Below, in pieces: positions 43,936 to 55,600 of a DNA stretch of 64,000 nucleotides (positions are counted from its first letter, which is position 1; every line of letters starts with the position of its first letter). Source of the stretch: Chalciporus piperatus. Its lineage: Eukaryota > Basidiomycota > Agaricomycetes > Boletales > Boletaceae. Below the pieces are notes generated by a model, which was given only the letters and a program-made list of their open reading frames with translations, was not told the origin of the DNA and did not search any database. The stretch is from the NCBI GenBank assembly GCA_038093975.1, contig JBBPTG010000001.1, positions 1,299,491 through 1,363,490 on the forward strand, written 5' to 3'. The position numbers and the translations under genes were made by a program.

Positions 43936-44160
43936 CTGGTACAGGCCGAGTATGCTGTATAGGGGACAACAGGCCGGTACCAGATTCGCGGTCAGAAATG
44001 ACTTGAGGAACTGGTACAGGCCGAGTATGCTGTATAGGGGACAACAGGCCGGTACCAGAGTCACGGTCAGACATAACTCGAGGAACTGGTACCGGCCGAG
44101 CATGCTTATTCTCAAAGGGTACCACTTCTACGGTGCCAGCTGTACCACTCCTACGTAGGA
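43936..44160. repeat. Three 75-bp tandem repeats at the end of a gypsy relic
   Basis: Units starting ctggtacaggccgagtatgc begin at 43936, 44011 and 44086; the third is diverged. The period is exactly 75 bases, so the minus-strand frame stays open through them (repeated TRPVPVP and DRESGTGLLSPIQ), which extends the RNase H ORF artificially. Confidence 0.85.
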
Positions 44161-44164
44161 CCGG

Positions 44165-45279
44165 CCGAGCGTCGGATGGACCCAGTTCCACGACCATTTG
44201 TACACTTCGGCTATACCAGTTGTGCGACCCTTTTTGACTGAAGTATGTGATAATCAAATAATTATACTCTGAGAGCAACACATTCCAATGTGCTTGACGT
44301 GGGCTCAGAGTTTGGGGAGATTTCCAAGATTCAAGATTCTTGTGATCAGTCCAAATCTCGAAATATTCTCCACCCATTAGATAATGTCTCCATTCCTGCA
44401 AAGCCCGTATGACAGCTAGAAGCTCCTTGTCATAAACCAAGTAATTCTTCTCGGCAGAACTAAAGAAATGGGAAATGAAGGCACAAGGCCTCCAGAGGCC
44501 ATCATCGCAATATAGATAATCAAAACTCTGTGTAGATCACTAAACAGATCATTCATCATCTGTTGAAATGTAGGTGGAGAATTGGTAAGTCCGAAATACA
44601 TAACGACTGGTTCGTAAGTGCCGAATGGAGTAACGAAAGCCGCTTTCCATTCGTGGCCTTCTTTTATTCTAACATTATTGTAACCCCAACGAAGGTCCAT
44701 TTTGGTAAACATATCAGCTCCTTTGAGCTGGTCAATAAGTCCGGAAATGAGGGGAAGAGGGTAAGCATTCTTGACAGTTCCCTCATTTACGTAATGATAG
44801 TCCATAACTAATCTCTTTTTACCGTCATTTTTTGGAATAAAGAAAACAGGAGATGTCTGAGGGGATTTTGACGGACGAAGATATCCTTTCGATAACTCCT
44901 TATCGATGAACTTTTTAACGTCATCGAGTTCCTGTTCGGACATCGGAATCACCCAACCCTTCTTTGGAACAAAGTCAGGCTTGAGATCTATTGCGTGGTC
45001 CCACGCCTTTCGGGTAGGGATACGCTCACTCTCTTGCTCTGAGAAGACGTCTAAGTATTCGTGGAGTTCTACTGGGACTTTCTCGGTGAGCCCCGCCTCA
45101 AACACTCGTCGAATAGAAAAAGAACATTTCAAGTGATAATTAACTACTTTGCACTGATCAGTACAGCGTGTGAATTTTACTTGTTTGGCCACCCAATCAA
45201 TTTCAGGGTTGTGCCTTTCAAGCCAATCATAGCCGATGATCATATGATGAGTGCCAAGTACGGAAACAAAAGCGTCCAT
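44165..45279 (-). pseudogene. Gypsy-3 pol relic with the RT active site deleted
   Basis: A Ty3/gypsy fragment: end of protease (HHMIIGYDWLERHNPEIDW), RT start (PQTSPVFFIPKNDGKKRLVM, RWGYNNVRIKEGHEW, YFGLTNSPPTFQQMMND), then a jump near 44510 straight into the RNase H region (VYDKELLAVIRALQEWRHYL, WTDHKNLESW). The catalytic YxDD segment and about 100-150 residues are missing, and the join shifts frame. The sequence is clearly different from Gypsy-1 and Gypsy-2. No LTR was found. Confidence 0.85.
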
Positions 45280-45414
45280 AGATTCCTTACATGTATTTTT
45301 GATGGGATTTCTTTTTTCGAATAATTTACCTTATTGTATTGTAAATAGTGCGCTACACAATGTACTTGATAATAGTTGGCGCTGGCCATTACGTCATATG
45401 AGACCAACAAAAAG

Positions 45415-46130
45415 GAAATTGAATGATGTTAAAACCAGAGGTTGTGATCAATGTTCTTCGTTCCTCCTCATCACTCAGCATGCACCACAAACCAGTAAGA
45501 CATCTCCCCATGTTTCTTCGCACAGCTGAACAACACCCATAGAGTTGTGATTTGTGTGCCAACGAGTTTGAATGCGCACTCACCAAGAAATGCAGCAAGT
45601 TCAGACCTTGCCTTCCCTGCAACAAGAGCAAGTGGTGATGTTCGGCACTGCAATCATATCTGGCGATAGTCAACAGCGAGCCTTCATGAGTCCCGAGTTC
45701 ATTAACAGCTCCGCCAATGAAGACTCAGAACTGGCGACAAACACACCCCTCCCCCGCCATCATCTTTGGCGATCAATCTGACATCACTGGGCTATCCGAT
45801 AGCTGCACAATGTTGGCAACGGCTACTCCGTCTATGATCCATTAGATGGTCGCAAAAAGATTGGCGAGGTAGTGAAGGTGAATCCCCGGCAACCAGGGGA
45901 ACAAGATGGTGAGTACATCGCCTATCATGTTGATCTATCACTGAGGATAATGTAGTGGTCCTTCGCGCCAACCAGGAGTTGTCAACTGAGTTGAGCGAAA
46001 TCGGTGACACCATCGACAAGCTGAAGATGAGAACCACGGCGATGATGAGTAGAGTGCAGGAGTCGTTGAATCAAGTTCATAGCAGAACTCTCGCCGCTCA
46101 ACAAGATACTTCAACGCTGAGGAGGTAAGT
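45415..46130 (+). pseudogene. Decayed zinc-cluster/coiled-coil gene
   Basis: Plus-strand fragments in shifting frames give a double cysteine pattern (CDLCANEFECALTKKC, then FRPCLPCNKSKW) near 45545-45640, and further on a helical segment ELSTELSEIGDTIDKLKMRT near 45975. This is the same order as in the intact gene at 49526-50470 (two CxxC motifs, then a coiled coil). Stops and frame changes between the fragments indicate a dead copy. Confidence 0.45.
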
Positions 46131-46289
46131 CGCTAGAGAACGATGAGAGCAGTTCAGTCCAACCAAAGTAACATACATGATAAGCTCTTTGGTAGGTAGC
46201 ATAGTATATATATTCCACCATCAAACCAAGTCTCTATTGATACCATAGTCTGTGACATTTAACTTCTTTGCCTTAATTGTCCTCACCGG

Positions 46290-47049
46290 TGTAGGGAACG
46301 CATATTCCCTACGCTTGCAGCCGGCGTTCTACCCCCATTTCCCATTCTCAACTTTCCTCGACGTCTTTCCTCCCTTTCCGTTTATGTCCCAACCTCTTCC
46401 GCCGCACTTACAGCTTTCCGTCCCTATCACGTTCCGTTCCCGTCGTTCCGTGGTACACGGAAACCACGGATCGTTTGTTTTGTTCACAGGCATCGTCCTC
46501 CGTGTCCCCGGAAACCGTTGCCCAGGTATGAGATGATTCGCTGGTAAGCTTCCTTTTCATTCCACGTCCTCTAACCTTGCTATGCGTCCTTACTGTCGCA
46601 CTTTCCTTACTTTTACTCATCCTTTTCGTCTTGTCATCTATCCTGTCTATACTTAGTCCAGTACTGTCACTTAGCGTTCTGTCGCTATCAGAGTCTCGGG
46701 TATGCCCGGACTATAAAAGACTGTACTTTGCTTATTGTGAATCCACCTTTCTTTTCTCCACGCAACAACCTCTCCCTCTAAAACTCCGGAACCTTCGTCC
46801 ACACTTTCCGTCCGTTCTTACCTTCGTTCCACTAGTCCTAACAGCAAGGAAGTGGTCCGGAACAACCGTTTGTTCGTACGGAACATCATTTTCCGGTTCT
46901 TCAACGGTTTGGTACGCCGGAAACGAGTCCTTTTGCTTGTCTTCATTCCCTGGAATCCCTTTAGGGTCGAACTTATCGTACCCTTCTTTATCTTTTGCTA
47001 CTAACCTTCTCGGGATTTCTATTCCTACAGAGGGTTTAGCTTTCTTACA
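46290..47049 (+). mobile_element. Gypsy-4 LTR, copy 1
   Basis: A 760-base LTR with TGTAGGG...CTTACA ends, matching 50619-51356. CCGG flanks both sides (46286-46289 and 47050-47053), a likely 4-bp target duplication. The transcriptional orientation is + from ggactataaaagactg near 46710. A duplication on both sides of one LTR suggests a solo LTR. Confidence 0.85.
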
Positions 47050-47583
47050 CCGGCCTTGGCGCTGATACTGCATCCGCATTCGCTACATCAGGAACTCTCA
47101 GTCTCTTGCAGGCTGATCGCTCGGTGCTTTGCCGACCGATTGCCGTCATTTCCTTGCTGTCTGTTTGTCATGGGGAGACTTGATGATGGAGCGCGTGAAG
47201 GCTTTGCACCATTGGATAATGTCGGCAATGTGAGACTGTGTGATCTCCGAGGACGATACGAACACGGGGATGAATGGATAGGACCAAGAGACTGAGGAAG
47301 ACTCTGACATGATGACATCACAAAGTCCCATGCTAACGAGGCTGCATGTAGGGTGATGTACCACCTTCTGCAGCTTTCACCGGATGAATTCATCACTGTG
47401 AGGGCAGAAATCACCTCGAAAGTCGCCTGCCAACTTTTATGTGGGACCTCTCCCAGGTGGTGTGACGCAGTTTGCCAGCTGAAATCTACTATCAGGCGCA
47501 AATCAGCACCAACGCTGATGAGCAAAGCCTCAACGACCTTGTAGAGACAAATCGAAAGATGGATTGAACATTCCCTGGCCGGA

Positions 47584-48495
47584 ATGGCACATGCTTCGTT
47601 CCGAGAATACTGCCGCGTTGGCTTCTTTATCTTCGAGGATATCTTGTGTCGGTGGGGTCCCGTCGCGGAGATTGTTACTGACAATGGTCCACCTTTCGTT
47701 CAAGCTCTAGAATTGCTCCAGAAGCGTTACTTGATCACGCATATCCAGATATCTCCTTACAACTCCCGTGCAAACGGGATTGTAGAATGGCGTCACTACA
47801 ATGTCCGGGAGGCCATCATCAAAAGTACCCTGGGGGACGAGTCTCACTGGCCTCGCGCAGTTCACTCTGTCTTTTGGGCGGAACGCATTACCATCATTAA
47901 GTCCACTGGTCTCTCTCCTGATTTTATGGTTCATGGCGTGGAGCCACTCTTCCCTTTTGATCTTTCCGAAGCCACATTCCTTGTTCCGCTCCCGAGTGCT
48001 GACCCTTTACCAACTACAGAGTTGATTGCCTGGCGTGCTAGGCAATTCCAGAAGCGGCAGGAGGACCTGGATAATATCCGGGAACGAGTCCTGAAGGCCC
48101 GCTTCGAATCCATCAAGCAGTTCGAAGCTTCATTCAAGAACCGTATCAAGGACTATGATTTCCGTCCTGGAAGTCTAGTTTTAGTGCGTAACTCGAGGGT
48201 GGAGCAGGAGTTGAACCGGAAGACGAAACCGAGGTATCTAGGCCCCATGGTGGTCCTTTGCCGGACGATTGGTGGCTCTTATCTCTTGGCAGAGTTAGAC
48301 AGGACAATTTCTACGTTGCGCTACGCAGCGTTTCGACTGTTCCCGTATCATCCGCGATCACGGACGGATGTTCCATTACCAGAGTTCGTCGAACGGGACG
48401 ACGTCGGATTGGATCAATTAGCGGCAGAGGACGATTCGGATGAAGACGACCAAGGGGACTTCGACCCTTTGGACCCGTCTGAGTTCAACGTCTAA
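47584..48495 (+). pseudogene. Gypsy-type integrase fragment
   Basis: The C-terminal half of a retroelement integrase: catalytic Asp in IVTDNGPPFVQ, a conserved ISPYNSRANGIVEWRHYNVRE holding the catalytic Glu, then the C-terminal binding region FRPGSLVLVRNSRVEQELN and an acidic tail ending DPSEFNV at TAA 48493-48495. The zinc-binding N-terminus and the first catalytic Asp are absent. The start shown is not a real start. It is unlike the chromodomain integrases elsewhere in the window. Upstream 47050-47583 has no further recognisable retroviral domains. Confidence 0.8.
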
Positions 48496-48946
48496 CACCG
48501 TGTTCCGTGTACCCTCACTGTCATTACAATATGTATCCGTTTTACCCTGGGTTTAGACCAGCGATCTCCTAGGATCCTATCCGTTCCATCGCGGTGTTCG
48601 TCTGGAGACTTCTTCCGTTTCTCACAAACACAAAAGCTAATAAGAAAACCATCACTTACTATACTTTCTCCTTTCTATCCTATCGAAGAAAACCACAAAG
48701 AAACCGTCAAAAACAATCTCTATTTCCCCTATGTCTTAACCCCAAAACAAAGAAACCATAAAGCCAAAAACATCTCTCTCTCGTATCTGGTGTCTCACAG
48801 ACGATTACTTATTACGTTCAGACTTCGAACACGTGACGGGACACACGCCCATTCCTTTGATTCTGTTCCGTCCATTCCGGGCGCGTTATATGGGGCCTTG
48901 GTAGGAGAAGACGTCAGAAGTGTTGCAGCCAAAGACTTGCAGGGGG
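48496..48946. other. Stretch after the integrase fragment, nothing recognised
   Basis: A-rich and unstructured. No LTR, gene or RNA was identified. Confidence 0.4.
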
Positions 48947-49299
48947 TGACTAGCCAGTTGCTAGGTCGACTCAAGAGTCTATTGGAGACTTGGACTAGAG
49001 TCCAATGTGAGTAACTCAAGATTAGCTACAATGGACTCTGGAAGGAGTGTGCGCTTCAAGGTAAACAAGGGTAAACAAAGTGTCAAGGAAGCCCCACACA
49101 AGTGTAAGGTAAAGCTCTGCTAGTGCAGAGCGAAGGGAACAACACTAGGTAATGAACCAAGTTGATACCCTAGGTAAAAAGACCTGAGGAATCGATCTCG
49201 ATAGGTTAGAAGTCGAATGGAGCGCTAGGTAGCGCTGTATGAGTACAAGGAAAGTAAGTAAGTAGGAAAAGGGAAGGTGGGGAATCACCAAAAGCAACA
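48947..49299 (-). mobile_element. Solo copia LTR
   Basis: The reverse complement reads TGTTGCTTTTGGTGATTCCC and ends ...CTAGTCA, matching the 3' LTR of the copia element at 56717-56971 except for about 95 extra internal bases. AGGGG occurs on both sides (48941-48945 and 49300-49304), allowing one extra G, so it is a solo LTR with a probable 5-bp duplication. Confidence 0.8.
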
Positions 49300-49525
49300 A
49301 GGGGTAGCGCGAAGAAGACAAGTCAGGCAGAACCCTGCTTGTCGGAATCAGTGATCCTTGGTTTCGTTTTTGGATTCCTTACTTCACTTGCTGATTGCTT
49401 TCCTTTCTTACTTAGACCAGCGAATCACTCAGATACGGAACGGCCACGGACACGGACACGGACGCGGATGGATGGATACTCGTACAGACCACAAACAACA
49501 GATATAGACGAAGGGCCACGGAAAC

Positions 49526-50470
49526 CTACTTGTCGAGGGCAGCGACCATCGCCCTCAGATCAGCCAGCTTACCCATGGCCTGGTCAAGCTGCTCCTCGGC
49601 CTTGCGCACCAGCCCCCGGGACGACTGCACTGCGGCTTCCACTTCCGCGATTGCCGTGTGCATCCCCTCAACCGTCCCCACCTTCGCCTTGCCTTTCGTC
49701 TTCAACTTAGGCGTGACGAGTTCCACGTCCGAGTCCGGAATGGACTCGGGAGTCTGGGGTCGACGTACCCGGGACGTCGAAGCTCTGACCGCACGAACTG
49801 CAAAAGCAACGGAACCACACATTAGTACAGATGAAACGACAACGATGGGCACTCACTATGGGCCTTCGGTTCCGCTTTCGCAGGGGCCGCTTTCTTAGCC
49901 TTCTCAGCTGCCTTTGCCGTCGCCTTTTTACCTCCCCGTCCACCTGCCTTGTTGCAGGCGATCTTCAGCTTTGCGCACTTGAGGCAGGTGCGGTCGGGCA
50001 TGCCACGGCACGGGACCTTGGCGGTTGCGCACTTGGCGCATGGCAGGTGGTGCTCAACGGTACCGGCCTCTTCATCCTCTTCTTCATCCTCGTCCATGGA
50101 AACCCGCGATCGCTGTGCCATGCAATGGTCAATCGGCTGAATAGAATCTCATCAATCCGCAACTCACCTTACACGTTGGCTGGGCAAGTACCACGGAAAC
50201 CTTTCCTGCGCTACCAACGGAGGCGTGGATAGAAGGACTGAAATGAGGAGTGGCACCGGTGGGAGGCTTTTCAGCGCTCCCAGTCTCGTCGCCCATCGTA
50301 GCATCCGGTTCCGCGTCGTCCTCTACCAAGTCTTCCTTGTCATCAGGCGCGCACATGGCGAGGTCAAGCAGTAACTCTGTTGCATCCTTGAAGGCCTTAG
50401 CGGCCGCAGCCCTTTCGTCGACGGGTTCAGCGGTGACGGAACCGAAGAGAGCAGTGAGATGAGAGGACAT
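49526..50470 (-). CDS. Intact zinc-cluster plus coiled-coil protein (276 aa)
   Basis: Exons on the minus strand are 50470-50168, 50112-49857 and 49797-49526, with introns of 55 and 59 nt; all junctions keep frame. The N-terminal 100 residues are helical and acidic (MSSHLTALFGSVTAEPVDER). Exon 2 encodes DEDEEEDEEAG, then two cysteine groups CAKCATAKVPC and CLKCAKLKIAC that look like a C6-type cluster, and a lysine/alanine tract (KKATAKAAEKAKKAAPAKAE). Exon 3 ends in a coiled coil (VRKAEEQLDQAMGKLADLRA). The cluster could bind DNA, but the spacing is not that of a standard Zn2Cys6 regulator. It lies between two Gypsy-4 LTRs, antisense to them. The decayed relative at 45415-46130 suggests a repeat-associated family. 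Confidence 0.65.
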
Positions 50471-50618
50471 GGTAATGGGATGGTTGTGTGAGGACAAGAA
50501 GTGGGAAGGAAGAAAGGAAGTGGCTGATGTGGAGTTGTCACCCCCACAGACATGAGGTGCTTACCTAATCCGCTCATGTGACTGACTGGGGACAGTCAGC
50601 ATCAAAGTCACCCTGGGA

Positions 50619-51356
50619 TGTAGGGAACGCATATTCCCTACGCTTGCAGCCGGCGTTCTACCCCCATTCCCCATTCTCAACATTCCTCAAATGTCTTTCC
50701 TTCCTTTCCGTTTACGTCCCAATCTCTTCCGCCGCATATACGACTTTCCGTCTCTATCATGTTCCTTTTCTGTCGTCCCGTGGTACACGGAAACAACGGA
50801 TCCTTTGTTTTGTTCACAGGTATCATCCTCCGTGTCCCCGGAAACCATTGTCCAGGTCTGATATAATTCGCTGGTAAGCTTCCCTTCCATTCCATGATCT
50901 CTAACCTTGCTACATGTCCTTATTGTTGCACTTTCCTTACTTTTACTCATTCCTTGTCGTCTTGTCATCTATTCTGTCTATACTTAGTCCAGTACTGTCA
51001 CTTAGCGTTCTGTCGCTATCAGAGTCTCGGGTATGCCCGGACTATAAAAGACTGTACTTTGATTATTTTGAATCGACCTTTCTTTTCTCCACGCAACAAC
51101 CTCTCTCTCCAAATCTCCGGAACCTCCTTCCGTTCCTTTCTTCGTTCCACTAGTCCTAACAGCAAGGAAGTGGACCGGAATATCTGTTTGTTCGTATGGA
51201 ACATCATTTTCCAGTTCTTCAACGGTTTGGTACACCGGAAACGAGTCCTTTTGCTCCTTGGAATCCCTTTAGGGTGGAACTTATCGTACCCTTCTTAATC
51301 ATTTGCTACTGACCTTCTCGTGATTTTATTCCTACAGAGGGTTTAGCTTTCTTACA
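50619..51356 (+). mobile_element. Gypsy-4 LTR, copy 2
   Basis: A 738-base copy of 46290-47049 with the same orientation and tataaaag box. The flanks (GGGA and TCGG) do not match, so one side has been rearranged: it abuts a Gypsy-2-type gag fragment. The two LTRs could be the ends of one badly decayed element. Confidence 0.85.
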
Positions 51357-51374
51357 TCGGGCTCACCACAAGAG

Positions 51375-52238
51375 GAACATTCCTCTAACCCCTACGACAC
51401 CTCTGATCTCTACGACGAACCAATCACCACTCAAGAAGAACAAGAAGAAACCCTTCACCTCTCTCACAAATTTTCCTCTGTTGTAAAACACCACCATCGC
51501 CTACCCCAATATTCCGAAGAGCTCCACAATTCCCTGTGTCACCTGCTCCAAAACAGACAGGGTCAATCGACGACCATTCAATGTGGTGTTTCTCGAGGAA
51601 CTGGCAAATGAGCTTGCCGATATCTCGCCAGCAGTCTTTCATCGGATGGTTACCGATGGGGCGGGTCGAACCCCAGCCTTCTCCACTCCTTCCCTTCCCG
51701 CGCCCGTGTTTGCACTGAAAGCGTATCAAGACCTCCACCTCCTACCTTCGTAAACCCCATGTCTTCTTCCAAACCCACTGAATTCCGCCTCGGAGCCCCA
51801 GACGCCTTTGATGGCTCCTACAAGAAAAGCACTGCCTGGACGAACTCCATCCTTCACCCCGAGAAGATCGCCTTTGCGCTATCCTATATGTCCAAAGGAT
51901 CAGCAGCCACTTGGGCTGCCACCTGCCGCCGAAAGGCCATCACTGGCGCCACTGTCACCATGGGAACCTGGACCCAATTTATCACTGACTTCGAAACCGC
52001 ATTCAAACACCACGATACCGTAGGAAATGCCGTCACCTGGCTTTCCACCAAACGAATGAAACCTCTCAAGAACGGAGAATACTCTCCTTCCCTCTCGGAA
52101 TTCATTTCAAGTTTCCAGAACCAAGTCGCCTTGTCTGGCATTATCGATAACAATGTCCTAATCGGATACTTCTCTGCGGGAATACCCATCTCCCTTATGA
52201 GACGAGTCAACAGCATGGATACCCTGGAGAGAGTTTAG
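51375..52238 (+). pseudogene. Gypsy-2-type gag fragment
   Basis: A plus-strand partial copy of the gag at 32842-34120. The upstream part (NPYDTSDLYDEPITTQEEQE) and the capsid part (MSSSKPTEFRLGAPDAFDGS, ALSYMSKGSAATWAAT, NNVLIGYFSAGIPISLMRRV) are separated by an unrelated or rearranged segment at about 51545-51720. It lacks the zinc knuckle, and 20 or so residues after TAWTNSI are deleted. It stops at TAG 52236-52238. Confidence 0.8.
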
Positions 52239-52650
52239 AGCGGATCCATCGAGAGGATCGCTGTTGGCATCATTGGAGAGTTTCTGGACCCCATAGTGCG
52301 CCCATACTTCATATTGATCTTATCATAACTCAACAACCACCCTTCCAATCATCCTGATTGTTGATTCCATCGTCATCTACGCCTTCTACTGCGTCTATCC
52401 GGCCTATCGTTGTGTCCACTGGTCGAGCCCATCGCTCCCAATGCCCCCATCTTCGTTATCATCCCCTATTCCCAACATCGACCCATATCTCCCTATCCAG
52501 CTGGTCAATCCATCTTGCACTCCTACTAAACGATCTTTCTACCCATCCATCTCGTTTGCGATCGATCCGAACCATTTCCCAGCTCGCTACATCGTCATCT
52601 TCGCTGTCTAGTCCCAAATCTTCGACATCTCTTATCTCCCTGCCCATATC
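52239..52650. other. Copia leader region without a 5' LTR
   Basis: C/T-rich sequence leading into the copia gag ATG at 52651. The copia LTR start (TGTTGCTTTTGG) is absent, so the 5' LTR was lost and replaced by the gypsy gag fragment. Confidence 0.55.
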
Positions 52651-55600
52651 ATGTCTTCAGAGTCTGCCCATCGCATCCAAGCCCTGTCTGGCACCAACTA
52701 CACTACCTGGGCCGAGGAAATGAAGGCTCTCCTTCGCTCCAAAGGTCTCTGGCGCCTTGTGGATGCCAAGGAGACTCGACCTACTGATGCAGGAGATGAG
52801 CAAGATAAGTGGGATGCCAAGCAGGACAAGGCTGCTGGTGAGCTTATGCTCAACCTTCATCCTGATCAGAGGGTGCATATCAGGACGCATCAGGACGATC
52901 CCATCGCTTCCTGGAAGGCTCTGAAGGACCTCTATGTCCAACAGAAGTCTGGAACCCGGTTTGTTGCCTACGACGATTTCTTCAGCATCAGGAAGCGCGC
53001 AGAGGAGACCCTCACTACCCTCACCGCTCGTGTTGAGCAGGCCATGTCCAGGATCCAAGACCTTCGCCCAGCTGACTTCACCTTGACCAAGTTGGACGAA
53101 GAGTTGGCCTGTCTGGCGATGATTCGTGCCCTTGGGAAGGACTACTACCACTTCACCTCTTCCCTATCCCTCCTTGCCACCCTCGACAAAGCCACTGTCA
53201 ATGCCACTTCTCATATGACCCCTCTCGCCACTGGCTTCGCAATTATACCCCAAAACGCGTGCCTATCAGATTGGCTGACAACACTGTCGTCTATTCATCT
53301 GGTGTTGGGTCTGTGGTGTTCCACCTGGTGATTGGGGGGAAGAGCGCTAGCTCACCGCTCCAACTCGATGCTGACGTCGATTGGAATGCAGACTCAGGCG
53401 CCACTTCTCATATGACCCCTCATCGCCACTGGCTTCGCAATTATACCCCAAAACGCGTGCCTATCAGCTTGGCTGACAACACTGTCGTCTATTCGTCTGG
53501 TGTTGGGTCTGTGGTGTTCCATCCAGTGATTGGGGGGAAGAGCGCTAGAGCGGTCGAGTTCACTCATGTCTTGCATGTTCCTGACCTTCGAAACAATCTC
53601 CTCGCTGTCCTGTACCTCGCTCGTCACTCCAACTTCGTTGGCCTAATAAACTCCTGTCACATGACGTTCTCCAGGCCTTCTGGGCCTCCTGTCTTCGTCG
53701 CTTCGATCAATGACAACAACGCTGCGTTCCTGGATGGTCCTATCACCGAATTCGCACGTCCTACTGCGTCTATTCCGCTTGATTTGTCTCTTTGGCATCG
53801 CAGATTGGCTCACCATCACCTCGGAGGTGTGAAAGCGCTCATTGAGCGTGACTTGGTGACCGGTCTCAAGCTGGAGGTCAAGACTCCGCCCAACCCTGTC
53901 TGTGAACCTTGCCTCGCTGGCAAGATGCATTCCAACCCGTTCCCCAGCTCGGAATGGCGCGCTTCTCGTCCCCTCGAGCTGGTACACTCTGATGTACATC
54001 AAGTGCCCTATAGGACCTTTTCTGGCTTTCGCTATTGGGTGACCTTCATTGATGATTACTCCAGGTATCGCTTTGTGGTTCCCATGAAGGCCAAGTCCGA
54101 CGTCTTTGATGCGTTCAAGCAGTTCAAGGCTTATGCTGAGAACCAGTCTGAGCGCAAAATCAAGATGTTGAGAGATGACAAGGGCGGTGAGTACATGAGT
54201 CGAGCGATGCTTGATTTCACTACCCAGAGTGGTATAGAGCGCCAGCATACAGTCAGGAATCGTCGACAGCAAAACGGTGTTGCTGAACGCGCAACCCGTG
54301 TGCTCTCTGAGCGCATAACTGCTATGTTGGACGAGTCTGGTCTGCCTATGGCATTCTGGGGTGAGGCTCTATCTGCCCTTGTCCATGTCTGGAATTGATG
54401 CCCCACTGATGCAGTGGATAAGACGCCTTATGAGCTCTGGCATGGGCTGAAACCAGACATCTCTCACCTTAGGGTATGGGGCTGTACTGCCTATGTGCAT
54501 GTACAGAAGGACAAGCGTGCAGCGCTCGCTTCTCACTTTGAAAAGTGCATTTTTGTTGGTTATCCACAGGGGTACAAGGGTTGGAAGTTCTATAACCCCA
54601 CCACCAAGCGCAGCTTCATTTCTGAACGCGCTGATTTTGACGAGCGCTATTTCCTAGCCAAGACGCGGTCAACCCCTTCTATCGATTCTGGTGCGCCTCC
54701 ACCACCTCCTGATCCGTCTGCTGACGCTGTTTATCGACCTCCATTCATCCCTGATAATGAGGACTCTGATGCTCCGCAGGCACAGGATTTTGGGGGGGAT
54801 ATTGATCCACCAGCAGCGCCTGTTGTGCCTGTGGGAATCCCAGTCGAGCACCCTGGTGATGCAGTGGTCGCTCCTGGTGATCAGGGTCTAAATCCTGGAC
54901 CTGCTCCGCCTTCCGATGATGAGTTCGAGGGTTCCGGTGCTTTACCTGCGCCTGATGCTCCTCCTCAACCCTCGAGTCCTGTTGGCATTGGTGCCAGACT
55001 GCCTGCCAGGCGCAGAAACCCTCCTAGAGAGTGGTGGAAGCTTACCCCAGCGCAGTTGAACCCTGATTCAGACTCTGAGGACGAGGAGGACGCTTTCAAG
55101 GCTTCATCGAGCATTTCCAGTGAACCAAGGACTTATGCAGACGCCATGCATCGTTCTGATGCAGAGCAATGGATCCAGGCAGCTCAGGAAGAGCTGGGAG
55201 CGCACAGATCGAATGGTACTTGGCGCTTGGTCGAAAGGCCAACTGATCGCAAGGTCATTGGCTCTATGTGGGTGTTCAAGGTCAAGCGCAATGCTGATGG
55301 CACTGTCGAACGCTACAAGGCGCGTATAGTCGCCAAAGGCTACAACCAGCGTCCTGGCTTTGACTACCTTGAGATATTTGCCCCTACAGTGCGCTTGCCC
55401 ACTGTCAGGATTGTGCTCGCCCTAGCTGCCATCCATGACATGCACCTTCGCTCTGTGGACATTTCCCATGCTTACTTGAATGGTGACATAGACTGTGAGG
55501 TCTACATGGAGCAGCCAGAGGGATTTGCTGAAGGCGACCCCAAGAAATTTGTCTGCTTGCTGGATAAGGCCTTGTATGGCACCAAGCAAGCGGGTAATCG

